DNA from: Marvinbryantia formatexigens DSM 14469
GTDB lineage: Bacteria; Bacillota; Clostridia; Lachnospirales; Lachnospiraceae
Length of the DNA stretch: 64,000 nucleotides
Assembly (NCBI RefSeq): GCF_025148285.1
Contig: NZ_CP102268.1
Location: forward strand, 3,389,001-3,453,000
Reading direction: 5' to 3'
A program made the translations under genes and the position numbers. Shown in pieces: positions 47,563-56,790 of the stretch; within the stretch, counting starts at the first letter, position 1; every line of letters begins with the position of its first letter. Under the pieces are notes generated by a model. It was not told the origin of the DNA and did no database searches. It worked only from the letters and a program-made list of their open reading frames with translations.

Positions 47563-47809
47563 AAAACCTATTACAATTCAGATTGCCAACGGCCTGGAAG
47601 CAAGACCGGTTGCACTTCTGGTACAGGTGGCGAGTCAGTATGACAGCCAGATTCATGTAGAAGTAGAAGGCAAACGTGTAAATGCGAAGAGCATTATGGG
47701 CATGATGACGCTTGGACTTGAGACCGGAGAGAAAATTGTTGTCGAGGCAGAAGGCTCCGACGAAGAAGAAGCAATGAACAACATCGAAAAATACCTCAGT
47801 ACACATTGA
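47555..47809 (+). CDS. Crh-like HPr family protein lacking the phospho-histidine
   Basis: 84 residues, HPr fold. The active-site position 15 is Glu ([10 protein letters not shown]) instead of His, so it cannot take phosphate from enzyme I. The regulatory Ser46 is kept (NAKSIMGMM). This is the pattern of Bacillus Crh (Gln15, Ser46), a CcpA co-regulator, and the neighbours rapZ-whiA match the crh operon. It overlaps whiA by eight bases (ATGATTAA). Catabolite control is inferred from the family. Confidence 0.88.
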   Translation: MIKKPITIQIANGLEARPVALLVQVASQYDSQIHVEVEGKRVNAKSIMGMMTLGLETGEKIVVEAEGSDEEEAMNNIEKYLSTH

Positions 47810-47848
47810 CATACATAGAGCACAAAAGGCGAAATTGGAAGAGCAAAA

Positions 47849-47881
47849 GGAGACACCGGGACTGCCGGCGTCTCTTTTTTG
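47849..47881 (+). terminator. Rho-independent terminator of the murB-crh-like unit
   Basis: GAGAC-A-CCGG pairs with CCGG-C-GTCTC around GACTG, followed by TTTTTTG. The group II intron begins immediately after its U-tract, as expected for group IIC insertion. Confidence 0.85.
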
Positions 47882-49742
47882 TTTGCGCGTCATGGGCGCG
47901 CTCTAACGGGTGCAAGTCCCGAACATGCCCGGATAGTGGAAAATGTATAGCTGAACAGCAAGGGTGTCCATCGTGAGGTGGAATCTGAAGGAAGCTGTAG
48001 GCAAATCTCTGGTCCGACGGACAGAAATCGCATATAAGGCTAGGCTACGAGAGATAAGCTGGCAGAAAGCAACGAAGTCTAATAACTATCACGTTAGTAG
48101 TAGCAGAGTAAATGCGGCGGATATATGGAGAGAAAGAGCGTGCACCTTAAGCGTGGAGGTCTCACAGAGGTTCCATCAGCCTAGTAACAACGAACTGTGA
48201 GAAGTCAGCAGAGTCCATAGTAGTGAGGAAGTCTCAGTAATGGAGATGGAGCGAAGGGGCGAACAATCAATCAGTTTGAGTAGGTCTCGTGTTGCAGAAG
48301 AGACAGACATCCGCCGTAACCAATCGGGGAAAAGATGGTCAAATCAAGCGAGACGGAAAGGAAAGAACGCATGGACACAAGTAGTCTAATGGAGCAGATA
48401 TTATCCAGAGATAATCTCAACAGAGCGTACCTGCAAGTCGTACGAAACAAAGGTGCAGAGGGAGTGGACGGAATGAAGTACACGGAACTTAAGGAGCACC
48501 TTGCAAAGAACGGCGAAATCATCAAGGAACAGCTGAGGACAAGGAAATATAAGCCTCAGCCAGTACGAAGAGTGGAGATACCAAAGACGGATGGCGGTGT
48601 CAGAAATCTGGGAGTACCAACAGTAACAGACAGATTTGTACAACAAGCCATAGCACAAGTGTTAACACCAATCTATGAAGAACAGTTTCATGACCACAGT
48701 TATGGATTTAGACCAAACAGATGTGCACAGCAGGCAATCCTTGCGGCACTCGACATGATGAATGACGGAAATGACTGGATTGTAGATATTGACCTGGAAA
48801 AGTTCTTTGACACAGTAAACCATGACAAGTTAATGACTTTAATTGGCAGAACAATCAAAGATGGAGATGTTATCTCTATTGTAAGGAAATATCTTGTAAG
48901 CGGAATCATGATAGATGATGAGTACAGGGAATCAGTTGTGGGAACACCACAAGGAGGAAATCTTTCTCCGCTGTTAGCAAACATCATGCTCAATGAACTC
49001 GATAAGGAAATGGAAAAGCGAGGGTTGAACTTTGTAAGATATGCGGATGACTGCATTATCATGGTAGGAAGCGAAATGTCTGCAAAGCGGGTGATGAGAA
49101 ATATATCACGTTTCATCGAAGAGAAACTGGGACTCAAGGTCAACATGACCAAGAGCAAAGCAGACAGACCACAAGGGTTAAAATACCTTGGATTCGGATT
49201 CTACTATGACCCAATGGCACACCAATACAAGGCTAAACCACATGCAAAATCAGCTGAGAAATTTAAGAAGAAGATGAAAGAACTCACCTGCCGTAGCTGG
49301 GGCGTTAGCAACAGCTATAAGGTGGAGAAACTCAACCAACTCATCAGAGGATGGATAAACTACTTCAGGATAGGAAGCATGAAAACGCTCTGTAGAGAAC
49401 TGGACGGAAACATCAGATATAGATTGCGCATGTGTATATGGAAACACTGGAAAACTCCCCAGAACAGAGCAAAGAATCTGATGAAACTTGATGTACCAAG
49501 ATGGGCGGCATACAATATCGCTTATTGTGGCGATAAATACGCTCGTCTCGCACACAATGGCTGGATACAGAAAGCTATAAGTACAAAGAGACTAACCTCA
49601 TTTGGATTAGTCTCAATGCTGGATTACTACACCGAGAGGTGTGTCACTTGTTAAGTTGATTGAACCGCCGTGTACCGAACGGTACGCACGGTGGTGTGAG
49701 AGGTCGGAATTTCTCATTTAAGAGAAATTCCTCCTACTCGAT
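47881..49742 (+). mobile_element. Group IIC intron
   Basis: About 490 bases of structured 5' RNA (GCGCG/GCGC stem at 47885-47900, then AACGGGTGCAAGTCCCG) precede an internal reverse transcriptase ORF. After it come domain V (about 49662-49697, GAACCGCCGTG with a CGC triad, closing CACGGTGGT) and domain VI (GGAATTTCTC/GAGAAATTCC, 49706-49731) ending CTACTCGAT. The CGC triad, the intron-encoded protein type and the site behind a terminator all indicate class IIC. Ends are accurate to a few bases. Confidence 0.88.
48371..49654 (+). CDS. ltrA: Group II intron reverse transcriptase/maturase
   Basis: 427 residues. It begins like IIC enzymes (LMEQILSRDNLNRAYLQVVR), has RT motifs (PTVTDRFVQQAIAQVL, YGFRPNRCAQQAI, GTPQGGNLSPLLANI) and the YADD active site in RYADDCIIM. 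The maturase part ends without an HNH endonuclease, so the intron depends on single-stranded or terminator targets. ATG 48371 has AAAGGAA upstream; the frame is open from 48335. Intact, so the element may still be active. Confidence 0.95.
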   Translation: MDTSSLMEQILSRDNLNRAYLQVVRNKGAEGVDGMKYTELKEHLAKNGEIIKEQLRTRKYKPQPVRRVEIPKTDGGVRNLGVPTVTDRFVQQAIAQVLTPIYEEQFHDHSYGFRPNRCAQQAILAALDMMNDGNDWIVDIDLEKFFDTVNHDKLMTLIGRTIKDGDVISIVRKYLVSGIMIDDEYRESVVGTPQGGNLSPLLANIMLNELDKEMEKRGLNFVRYADDCIIMVGSEMSAKRVMRNISRFIEEKLGLKVNMTKSKADRPQGLKYLGFGFYYDPMAHQYKAKPHAKSAEKFKKKMKELTCRSWGVSNSYKVEKLNQLIRGWINYFRIGSMKTLCRELDGNIRYRLRMCIWKHWKTPQNRAKNLMKLDVPRWAAYNIAYCGDKYARLAHNGWIQKAISTKRLTSFGLVSMLDYYTERCVTC

Positions 49743-49875
49743 TGCTATGACAATTATTGCGCTTTCGTCATTGATGATGCCGTTTTTTCACTTCACTTTC
49801 CGGGAAATGGGGATTAATATAAATCTGAGGGAATGCACAGGCAGTGTATTCCCGGAAAACACGGGAGAGAAAAAA

Positions 49876-50556
49876 ATGAAGAACGACCAGCGCGGAAAAG
49901 ATATGTGGAATACCATTTACGCGGAAAGCCAGCCGGTGGATTTGCGGGAGAAGACGCTGAGTGTGGAACCGCTTTTTGACACCTGCCTGATGATGTTTGC
50001 AGGAAAAACAAACCAGGTACTGGATTTTGGCTGCGGGACAGGCGATATCCTGTTCCAGTACGCACAGTACAAAAGACACCCCAAAGGCGCGGGAATCGAT
50101 TCTGCGAAGACGGGCGTTTCCTTTGCCAGGGAAACCGCCAGAATGAGCGGATACAGCAACCTCCATTTCTTTGAGGGGGATGAATCCTTTCTGGACGTCT
50201 TTGAAGCGGGAAGGTTTGACGGCATTATCCTGTCCAATGTGCTGGATGTGATGCCGGAGAGCATCGGATATCAGACTGCGGTAAAGCTGAACCGTGTTCT
50301 GAAGGAGGGAGGATACTGGTTTATCAAGCTGAATCCCTTCTATACCACACAGGAATTAAAGGATATGGAGTATGAGGAAATGGGACCTCATATGTACGGA
50401 GAGGGCGGTATTCTGCGGCTGAAGCAGGAGCCTACGCCGTACTGGATGGAGATTTTTCAGAAAATCGGAAGCCTGGAGCGGTATGTGGAGTTTCCCTATG
50501 AATGGCAGCCGGGAATGAACAGGCTCTTCTTAATCAGAAAAACCTCCGCCTCTTAA
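49876..50556 (+). CDS. Class I SAM-dependent methyltransferase
   Basis: 226 residues with motif I VLDFGCGTGDILFQYAQYK and the later GIILSNVLDVMP and LKEGGYWFIKLNPF segments. The substrate is unknown. ATG 49876 follows GGGAGAG; the 133 bases between intron end and start show no gene. It ends at a perfect 20-base hairpin shared with the convergent demethylase gene. Confidence 0.82.
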   Translation: MKNDQRGKDMWNTIYAESQPVDLREKTLSVEPLFDTCLMMFAGKTNQVLDFGCGTGDILFQYAQYKRHPKGAGIDSAKTGVSFARETARMSGYSNLHFFEGDESFLDVFEAGRFDGIILSNVLDVMPESIGYQTAVKLNRVLKEGGYWFIKLNPFYTTQELKDMEYEEMGPHMYGEGGILRLKQEPTPYWMEIFQKIGSLERYVEFPYEWQPGMNRLFLIRKTSAS

Positions 50557-50597
50557 AAATTGCCTTACAGCACCTCTTTTTTCATATATAGTATAAC

Positions 50598-50645
50598 ACG
50601 CAGCTTCCCCCTCCTCTGTATCTGCAGAGGAGGGGGAAGCTGCGT
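50598..50645. terminator. Bidirectional terminator hairpin
   Basis: A 21-base perfect stem (ACGCAGCTTCCCCCTCCTCT plus G, and its complement) around a six-base loop lies between convergent genes ending at 50556 and 50698. Confidence 0.8.
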
Positions 50646-50697
50646 ATCAATGATTATTTATAAAATAAAGAGAAAGGCGATAATTGTATATGCAGGA

Positions 50698-52071
50698 TTA
50701 TTTGTTATATCTCGGAATCGTTTCTACATCCAGTTTGTTGTTGGGGTTCTCGTTATAGTACGGGAAGCGGGCAACTGTTGCACGGATTTTAATCTGGTTG
50801 GTTCCCGGCTCGCCCCACAGTACATAAACCTCTGTACCCTCTTCGCAGAATGCCAGGTCAAGCTGACACTGGGATATCATTTCATGATAGTAAAGGCTCA
50901 TCATACGGCCGCTGTTGACGCCAATCATATTTCCGTCTGCATCCAGAACCTTGTCCTGATGAATCGCCACACGGTAATCCTTCGCCAGGTCGTTCGGCTC
51001 ATCGATAGGAGCATACGGGTTGTCGGTAAACTGGGAGGCATAAACCTTCAGAATATCGTCGTGGTTCCATACAAGGGAAACCATTTTGCGCTTGCGGTTG
51101 GCTTTCATCTTTTCCAGCGCTTCTCTGCCGACAAAATCATGGTCGAATTTTACGCAGAAGCCCCATCCCAGAGAATACGGGTCTGTATATCCGGCAGTTT
51201 CCCTGCCGACGCTGCCGCTGACATTTCCGGTGTTGTCCGGAAATCCCGGAATATCGCAGGCAAAATGATAGGAGGTCTGGGGATAACCGCAGATAGTATG
51301 CTCCATCATATAAGAATGCCATCCGAGACGGCGGATACCAAATTCTTCGCCCGCACGGTAAATCAGGTCATACAGCTCATAGGAGTCTTCCGTATCGCCG
51401 TGAAGCTCATACGCAAGCGTGCCCGCCATACCCATTCTGGCGATACGCACCGTCTTTCCGTTGATGGAGGTATTGCGGAAGGTCATGAATTTGACGTCAT
51501 GCAGATCCTCCTTCGTCACTTTTTCCAGAAGCTCCAGACTTCTCGGTCCGCCTATCTGGAACAGGAATTTCTTTCCGGTCAGGTCGGTCATTTCCATATC
51601 ATAGTCGGCAGCCTCTTCCTTATAGTAAGCGGCAAGAGAAAGCATAAAGTAGGTATCATACGTATTTTCATCCAGACGGAACAGCATACCGTGGCTGGTG
51701 ATGATGCCCTCCTCATTGCAGGTGATAGCGTGCTTTCCGGTGCCGACCGGGAAATTCTCGAAGGTGCAGGTGCAGTGCTTCATCATGAATTTTGTTGCGT
51801 CCGGCCCCTGGAAGCGGTAATACGGAGAGCAGCTCAGTCCTGCATGGAGATAGACGGTCTTTTCCCAGGAAAGCTGCTCGTCGCGCCATCCGGTGTATTC
51901 ATACGGCTGTACATACGGTATGAAGAAATTGTAAAAAAGGTGCTTTACATCAGAGTAAGGCGGCTCAAACGGTGAGTAGAAGGTTTTTGCCTCCTTGGGG
52001 GCGGGAGCGATTACACATTTGTTTTTGTACTCCTCGTCATTGATTTCTTTAAAAACATAATTTGCTGCCAT
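50698..52071 (-). CDS. GcvT/LigM-like aminomethyltransferase family protein, probable O-demethylase
   Basis: 457 residues, glycine-cleavage T-protein fold (GMAGTLAYELHGDTEDSYEL, LGWGFCVKFDHDFVGREALE, GVNSGRMMSLYY). The family includes tetrahydrofolate-dependent O-demethylases such as LigM and DmdA. There are no gcvH or gcvP genes nearby, which argues against glycine cleavage. It follows a mutarotase-like gene by 34 bases on the same strand. Demethylation of a methoxylated plant compound or sugar would suit an acetogen; the substrate is inferred. AAGGAGG lies before ATG 52071. Confidence 0.75.
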   Translation of the reverse strand: MAANYVFKEINDEEYKNKCVIAPAPKEAKTFYSPFEPPYSDVKHLFYNFFIPYVQPYEYTGWRDEQLSWEKTVYLHAGLSCSPYYRFQGPDATKFMMKHCTCTFENFPVGTGKHAITCNEEGIITSHGMLFRLDENTYDTYFMLSLAAYYKEEAADYDMEMTDLTGKKFLFQIGGPRSLELLEKVTKEDLHDVKFMTFRNTSINGKTVRIARMGMAGTLAYELHGDTEDSYELYDLIYRAGEEFGIRRLGWHSYMMEHTICGYPQTSYHFACDIPGFPDNTGNVSGSVGRETAGYTDPYSLGWGFCVKFDHDFVGREALEKMKANRKRKMVSLVWNHDDILKVYASQFTDNPYAPIDEPNDLAKDYRVAIHQDKVLDADGNMIGVNSGRMMSLYYHEMISQCQLDLAFCEEGTEVYVLWGEPGTNQIKIRATVARFPYYNENPNNKLDVETIPRYNK

Positions 52072-52105
52072 AATTATCCTCCTTGCAATTTTTGTTTTAT
52101 GGCTG

Positions 52106-52576
52106 TCAGATGTGGACGGATTCACTCCAGTCATCATCGTCATAAGAAATATCGTATTTCATGGAGCCTGGTTCCATACTGCCGCTGAGCATTTCGTGAT
52201 ACTGCTCTGTCAGCGACAGCTCTTCCTCTTTGTCCTCCGGCATGGGACTTTCTGTCAGGATACTGCCAAGCTTTTTGACCGGCGCCCACCAGTCGGTTGT
52301 GGTGCGTTCCTCTTCCGGGACATCCTTTCTGCGCTTCTTTACCAGAAGGGAATCGATTTCGGGATATGCAGCGATAGCGTTCATATCCTCCCGGAAATTG
52401 CCGCCCACATATTCAAACGTCATCATGATAAATTCATTCAGCTTGAAATAGTATTGATTCCGGATACCGTGAACCCAGAGGATCTGCTGCATCTCTGTAT
52501 CGGGATTCAGCCATTTCTGAAGATATTCTTCACGTTTTTCCGGAACAATGTAGATGATTTCCGCTACCCGTTTCAT
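52106..52576 (-). CDS. L-rhamnose mutarotase-like protein
   Basis: 156 residues, ferredoxin-like RhaM family fold: MKRVAEIIYIVPEKREEYLQ, ILWVHGIRNQYYFKL, MMTFEYVGG, TDWWAPVKKLGSIL. The expected length is ~104; this one has a ~45-residue acidic tail (SLTEQYHEMLSGSMEPG). It probably handles a sugar or small phenolic substrate together with the next gene. AAAGGAGG lies before the ATG. It starts ~120 bases from the AraC terminator. Confidence 0.72.
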   Translation of the reverse strand: MKRVAEIIYIVPEKREEYLQKWLNPDTEMQQILWVHGIRNQYYFKLNEFIMMTFEYVGGNFREDMNAIAAYPEIDSLLVKKRRKDVPEEERTTTDWWAPVKKLGSILTESPMPEDKEEELSLTEQYHEMLSGSMEPGSMKYDISYDDDDWSESVHI

Positions 52577-52692
52577 GTTGCCTCCTTTCCATGAGCTTTC
52601 GGAATGGTGTTTTCTATTCTGAAAGTGTATGTGTTCTTGATTTGATGATACAAGTATAGCAGGACTGCGGGGCGGTTTCATCGGACAGACGT

Positions 52693-52740
52693 CAAAAAAA
52701 CGCCGCCCCGTTTTGGGAAATTTTCCAAAACGGGACGGAT
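52693..52740 (-). terminator. Rho-independent terminator after the AraC gene
   Basis: On the minus strand, CCCGTTTTGG pairs with CCAAAACGGG, followed by GCGGCGTTTTTTTG. It lies between the AraC gene and the mutarotase-demethylase pair, so those two need their own promoter. Confidence 0.85.
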
Positions 52741-52790
52741 GCGGGCAGGAGAGGAGATTTCCGCCGGAGGCAAAACATTCCGGATTAAGA

Positions 52791-54026
52791 TTACCGGGCT
52801 TCGCCGGATTTTTCCGTAAATTCCTTTACGCCGTATTTTTCACGGTACTGGTGCAGCGTCAGCCCGGTCGCCTGCTTAAATCTTTTGCCGAGATAGCTCT
52901 GGGAGGTAAAGCCCAGATAATTTGCAATCGCGCTGTAGGAATACCGGGAGTAGGTCAGCATATTTTTAACCAGCCGGATTTTTTCCTGCAGAATGTATTC
53001 GCTGATGGTGATGCCCTCCTCCTTTTTAAATAAATCGGACAGATAGCTTGCATTCATATATAATTCCTTTGCGACGTCCGAGGTGGACAGCTTTCCGTGT
53101 AGATGGGAGCAGATATAATCCTTGCATCTGCTGATTCTGGAATCCGGCGGATGCTCTGAGCTGCGCGCTTCCCGCTGTTCCTTCAGCTCCTTTACCAGGA
53201 CCGTGTACTGGTATTCCGCCTTTCTGCCGAGAGAGAAAGCGGCCTCCGGGTTTTTCGCCTCCTCGATCTGATTGATATAGCTGTCGCTGAGCGAAAAGGC
53301 AATATCCGGGATGACGCCTCCGCGGATAGCGGCTCTGGCGCCCAGGGTGACAAGAACGATTCCAAGATTCTGGCAGTGGCGCAGAGGATCTTTGGCAAGC
53401 GTTCCCACACGTCCGATATAATCCTCCTCCCAGCTTTTGGTAAGCTGTGCCACGTCGCCGTTTTCGATGCTGGAGAGCTCCCGGATTTCCTGGTCGTAAG
53501 GATTGTGCCGGGAGGAGGCTTCCTGGTTCCGGAACACAATGTCCGTAAAATTTTTCTGCACCTCGCTGGCTTCCGCCTGCTCCAGACAGTTCAGTTCAGA
53601 CGCCTGGTTCAGTGAGAGGATGCTGTTATGGAAGAGATTGTGCACCAACAGGCTTTCCTTTAAAAGGACATAGGGCGTGCAATGATAAAGCAAGAGCCGC
53701 TGCTCCTCCGGGACAGATAATGTCTCTGGCAGCCGGTGCTTATACCGGGTGCCGCCAGGGAGCAGGACGGGACCCATCAGGAAGATCTCTGCTCCGGCAA
53801 CGGCTGTGGCGTAGGCGATGGAATGGTCGTCCGCCGAAAGCACAGGACAGGCGTCCTCCGCCGTCTGAAGCAGAAATGGAAGGAGCTCTGCGGATTCGCT
53901 CTCAGGCTGCGCCGTCAGATCCACACGCTCACATACCGTTTCCAGAAGCTCGCCCTGCCGGGTATACCGCCGCACAATGGTGTGCAGTTGCCTGGAAAGG
54001 TATTGCATCAGATAAGTAATATTCAT
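52791..54026 (-). CDS. AraC family regulator (long sensor domain)
   Basis: 411 residues. The C-terminal ~100 residues form the AraC DNA-binding domain (LSTSDVAKELYMNASYLSDL and YSAIANYLGFTSQSYLGKRF). The ~290-residue N-terminal part resembles sensor regions of Lachnospiraceae AraC regulators and has no clear family. It is divergent from the GH30 gene, which is its likely target, and upstream of the mutarotase-demethylase pair. Confidence 0.85.
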   Translation of the reverse strand: MNITYLMQYLSRQLHTIVRRYTRQGELLETVCERVDLTAQPESESAELLPFLLQTAEDACPVLSADDHSIAYATAVAGAEIFLMGPVLLPGGTRYKHRLPETLSVPEEQRLLLYHCTPYVLLKESLLVHNLFHNSILSLNQASELNCLEQAEASEVQKNFTDIVFRNQEASSRHNPYDQEIRELSSIENGDVAQLTKSWEEDYIGRVGTLAKDPLRHCQNLGIVLVTLGARAAIRGGVIPDIAFSLSDSYINQIEEAKNPEAAFSLGRKAEYQYTVLVKELKEQREARSSEHPPDSRISRCKDYICSHLHGKLSTSDVAKELYMNASYLSDLFKKEEGITISEYILQEKIRLVKNMLTYSRYSYSAIANYLGFTSQSYLGKRFKQATGLTLHQYREKYGVKEFTEKSGEAR

Positions 54027-54079
54027 CGTTGTTTATCTCCGTTTTCATGATAAAGATAAGTATATCATATTTTCCAAAG

Positions 54080-54108
54080 AAAGTGATAAACAACTAAAAA
54101 AAGTGATA
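54080..54108 (+). promoter_or_regulatory. Direct-repeat operator candidate between AraC and GH30 genes
   Basis: AAAGTGATA occurs at 54080-54088 and 54100-54108, 20 bases apart (two helical turns), on the side of the GH30 gene. This is the usual layout of an AraC-type half-site pair. Confidence 0.5.
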
Positions 54109-54168
54109 TAGATTGAACCGCCCATTGCGTAAAATAAAACCAGCAAAGCAAAAAACGGAGGAAAAATA

Positions 54169-55494
54169 ATGAACGCGAAATTATTTATTACCGATAGAAA
54201 AGGAACGCTGACGGAAAAGAACGTGTCCGCCTTTGCGGATGACGGTGTGGAAAATGAAGTGCTGAACATTTATGAGAATGTGCAGTATCAGACGATGGAG
54301 GGCTTTGGCGGAGCCCTCACCGATTCGGCGGGATATGTATTTTCCCGCATGAACGGAAAACAGCAGGAAGAGCTGCTTACGATGTACTTTGACGAATCGC
54401 ATATGGGCTATAACCAGGTGCGGATTCCTGTGGACAGCTGTGATTTTTCGACGCATCTTTACGAGGCGGCGCCCGACCGGGAGGATGAGAATCTGGAAGG
54501 ATTTTCCTTTGCGGATACGGAAAAATATATTCTCCCTCTGTTGGAGAGGGCACAGAAAAAGGCGGGAAAGAAGCTGAAGATCATGCTTTCCGCCTGGTCT
54601 CCGCCGGCATACATGAAAACGAACGGAAGCCGGACGGGAGGCGGCTCCTTAAAAAAGGAATACCGGAGGCGGTGGGCCGCATATCTTTGCAGATATGTGG
54701 AAGAATACCGGAAGCGGGGCTATGAGGTCGTCCGCATGACCATACAGAACGAGCCGAACGCCGTGCAGAAGTGGGATTCCTGCCTGTTTACCGCGCAGGA
54801 GGAAAAAGAATTTCTCAGGGATTATCTGGTTCCGGCGCTTCGTGAGCGCGGGATGGAGGATATAGAGCTTTTTATCTGGGACCATAATAAGGAGAGGGTC
54901 TATGAGCGGGCAAGGGATACGATAGACGACACCACGGAGGATATGATTTCCGGGATCGCTTTTCACTGGTACAGCGGAGACCATTTTGAGGCGCTGGATA
55001 TGGTGCGTCAGAGATTCCCGGAGAAAAAGCTGATTCTTTCGGAAAGCTGTCTGGAGTTTGGCAGGCATGACCGGGAGGCGCAGCTGGAAAATGCCGGAAA
55101 GCTGGCGCATGACATGATTGGGAATCTGAATCATGGCATGTCGGGGTTCTACGACTGGAATATCCTGCTGGACGAAAACGGCGGTCCCAACCATGTGGAT
55201 AATTTCTGTGATGCGCCGTTTTTATATCATCTGGAGGAGGGCAGGCTGGAAGAGCGCATGTGCCTGAAATATTACTGGCATTTTGCACATTTTATCAGAC
55301 CCGGCGCCGTCCGTCTGGCAGTTACCAGATACACGGACGCTCTGGATTTTACGGCATGGAGAAATGCGGACGGCAGGCTTGTGTTTGTGATTTTAAACAG
55401 GTCGGAGAATGCGCGCCCCTGTTATCTCAGAGTACGCGGACAGGTTCTGGAAATAGAGGCGGAGGCACAGAGCATTATCAGCGGAGAAATCTGA
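54169..55494 (+). CDS. Glycoside hydrolase family 30 (glucosylceramidase-type)
   Basis: 441 residues. GH30 features: MEGFGGALTDSAGY, MLSAWSPPAYMKTNG, acid/base E195 in IQNEPNAVQ, nucleophile E292 in LILSESCLEFG. No signal peptide, so it acts inside the cell on an imported glucoside or xyloside. GGAGG lies before the ATG. Control by the divergent AraC regulator is likely. Confidence 0.9.
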   Translation: MNAKLFITDRKGTLTEKNVSAFADDGVENEVLNIYENVQYQTMEGFGGALTDSAGYVFSRMNGKQQEELLTMYFDESHMGYNQVRIPVDSCDFSTHLYEAAPDREDENLEGFSFADTEKYILPLLERAQKKAGKKLKIMLSAWSPPAYMKTNGSRTGGGSLKKEYRRRWAAYLCRYVEEYRKRGYEVVRMTIQNEPNAVQKWDSCLFTAQEEKEFLRDYLVPALRERGMEDIELFIWDHNKERVYERARDTIDDTTEDMISGIAFHWYSGDHFEALDMVRQRFPEKKLILSESCLEFGRHDREAQLENAGKLAHDMIGNLNHGMSGFYDWNILLDENGGPNHVDNFCDAPFLYHLEEGRLEERMCLKYYWHFAHFIRPGAVRLAVTRYTDALDFTAWRNADGRLVFVILNRSENARPCYLRVRGQVLEIEAEAQSIISGEI

Positions 55495-55514
55495 AAAAAA
55501 TTTTCCTCCATCGC

Positions 55515-55543
55515 TTGACAATACAAAATATATGTGTTATATT
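55515..55543 (+). promoter_or_regulatory. Promoter of the DnaJ-like gene
   Basis: TTGACA (55515-55520) and TATATT (55538-55543) with a 17-base spacer, about 95 bases before the start codon. No CIRCE or similar heat-shock operator is seen. Confidence 0.8.
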
Positions 55544-55571
55544 ACAAATAGAACAAAAGAAGATGGCTTCT

Positions 55572-55604
55572 GGGGCTGCATGCATCTGACATGCAGCCCC
55601 TTTT
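55572..55604 (+). terminator. Terminator-like hairpin in the DnaJ leader
   Basis: GGGGCTGCATG (55572-55582) pairs perfectly with CATGCAGCCCC (55590-55600), followed by TTTT. It lies between the promoter and the coding region, so it may attenuate dnaJ-like transcription. Confidence 0.65.
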
Positions 55605-55637
55605 CAGAAACAGGCGAACAGACAGGAGGCGTATACT

Positions 55638-56714
55638 ATGGCAGCAAAAAGAGATTATTATGAGGTTCTCGGCGTCAGTAAAAATGCAGATGCGGCTTCC
55701 ATAAAAAAAGCGTACCGGAAGCTGGCGAAAAAATATCATCCGGATACGAATAAAGGAGACCCGGCGGCAGATGAAAAATTTAAAGAGGCGGCCGAGGCAT
55801 ATGATGTATTGAGCGATCCGGAAAAACGGAAATTATATGACCAGTTTGGCATGGCGGCGTTCGACGGAAGTATGGGAGCGGGCGCCGGAGCAGAAACAGG
55901 AAACGGTGCCGGAGGCGGAGCGGGAAGCTACCGGTCATATGGGAATAACGGCTCCGCTTACAGAGAGTTTCATTTCCAGGGGGATAATATGGATGACCTG
56001 TTCCGGAACTTTTTCGGAGGAGGTTTTGGAGCAGGGCGCGGCGCAGGCCCCGGATTTGGTTTTGGACAGCAGTTTTACGGAGAAGACGACTATGACGGAA
56101 GCAGCTACGGCAGCGGAAGCGGTTACAGTGGCGGAAGCAGCTATGGCGGCAGAAGCAGTTACGGCGGCAGAAACAGCTATGGCGGAGGAATGCGGGGGTC
56201 CGATATCACGGCGCAGCTTAAGGTGGAATTTGAGGAAGCGGCGTTCGGATGCGATAAGGTAATCTCGTATCAGGATGAAAGCGGCAGGGTGCAGAACCTG
56301 AAGGTACACATCCCGGCAGGAATTGACACCGGAAAGAAGATACGTGTTCCCGGAAAAGGAGGCGCCGGAATGCAGGGCGGACCGGACGGAGACCTTTATC
56401 TTGAAATAGTTGTGGGAAACAAAAACGGCTTTGAGCGGAAAGGTCAGGACGTCTACACCACGATTCAGATTCCGTACACCACCGCTGTGTTTGGCGGAGA
56501 TGTCATCGTTCCCACCCTTTACGGCAACGTAAGCTGTCATATTAAGGAAGGAACACAGTCGGGCACAAAAATACGGCTGCGGGAAAAAGGCATCGCGGAC
56601 ATGAATCATCCGTCCGCAAAAGGCAGTCAGTATACAAAAGTGGAGATACAGGTTCCCCGTAACCTTAACTCAGCAGCAAAACAGAAGCTGAGAGAGTACC
56701 AGCGGGCAGTATGA
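55638..56714 (+). CDS. DnaJ-like co-chaperone (type II, CbpA-like)
   Basis: 358 residues. J domain with HPD at 34-36 ([10 protein letters not shown]), a long Gly/Ser/Tyr-rich linker (residues ~78-185), then the C-terminal substrate domain ([38 protein letters not shown]). The CxxCxGxG zinc repeats of DnaJ are missing, so it is a type II J protein that stimulates DnaK. AGGAGG lies before the ATG. The linker includes repeated [12 protein letters not shown] units. Confidence 0.9.
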   Translation: MAAKRDYYEVLGVSKNADAASIKKAYRKLAKKYHPDTNKGDPAADEKFKEAAEAYDVLSDPEKRKLYDQFGMAAFDGSMGAGAGAETGNGAGGGAGSYRSYGNNGSAYREFHFQGDNMDDLFRNFFGGGFGAGRGAGPGFGFGQQFYGEDDYDGSSYGSGSGYSGGSSYGGRSSYGGRNSYGGGMRGSDITAQLKVEFEEAAFGCDKVISYQDESGRVQNLKVHIPAGIDTGKKIRVPGKGGAGMQGGPDGDLYLEIVVGNKNGFERKGQDVYTTIQIPYTTAVFGGDVIVPTLYGNVSCHIKEGTQSGTKIRLREKGIADMNHPSAKGSQYTKVEIQVPRNLNSAAKQKLREYQRAV

Positions 56715-56748
56715 CGGGTACAGCAGTATATTTATAGAAAAATGAAGG

Positions 56749-56787
56749 ACCCCTCTGGAAGCGGATTTGCTGACAGAGGGGGTTTTT
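56749..56787 (+). terminator. Rho-independent terminator after the DnaJ-like gene
   Basis: CCCCTCTG (56750-56757) pairs with CAGAGGGG (56774-56781), followed by GTTTTTACG. Confidence 0.88.
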
Positions 56788-56790
56788 ACG

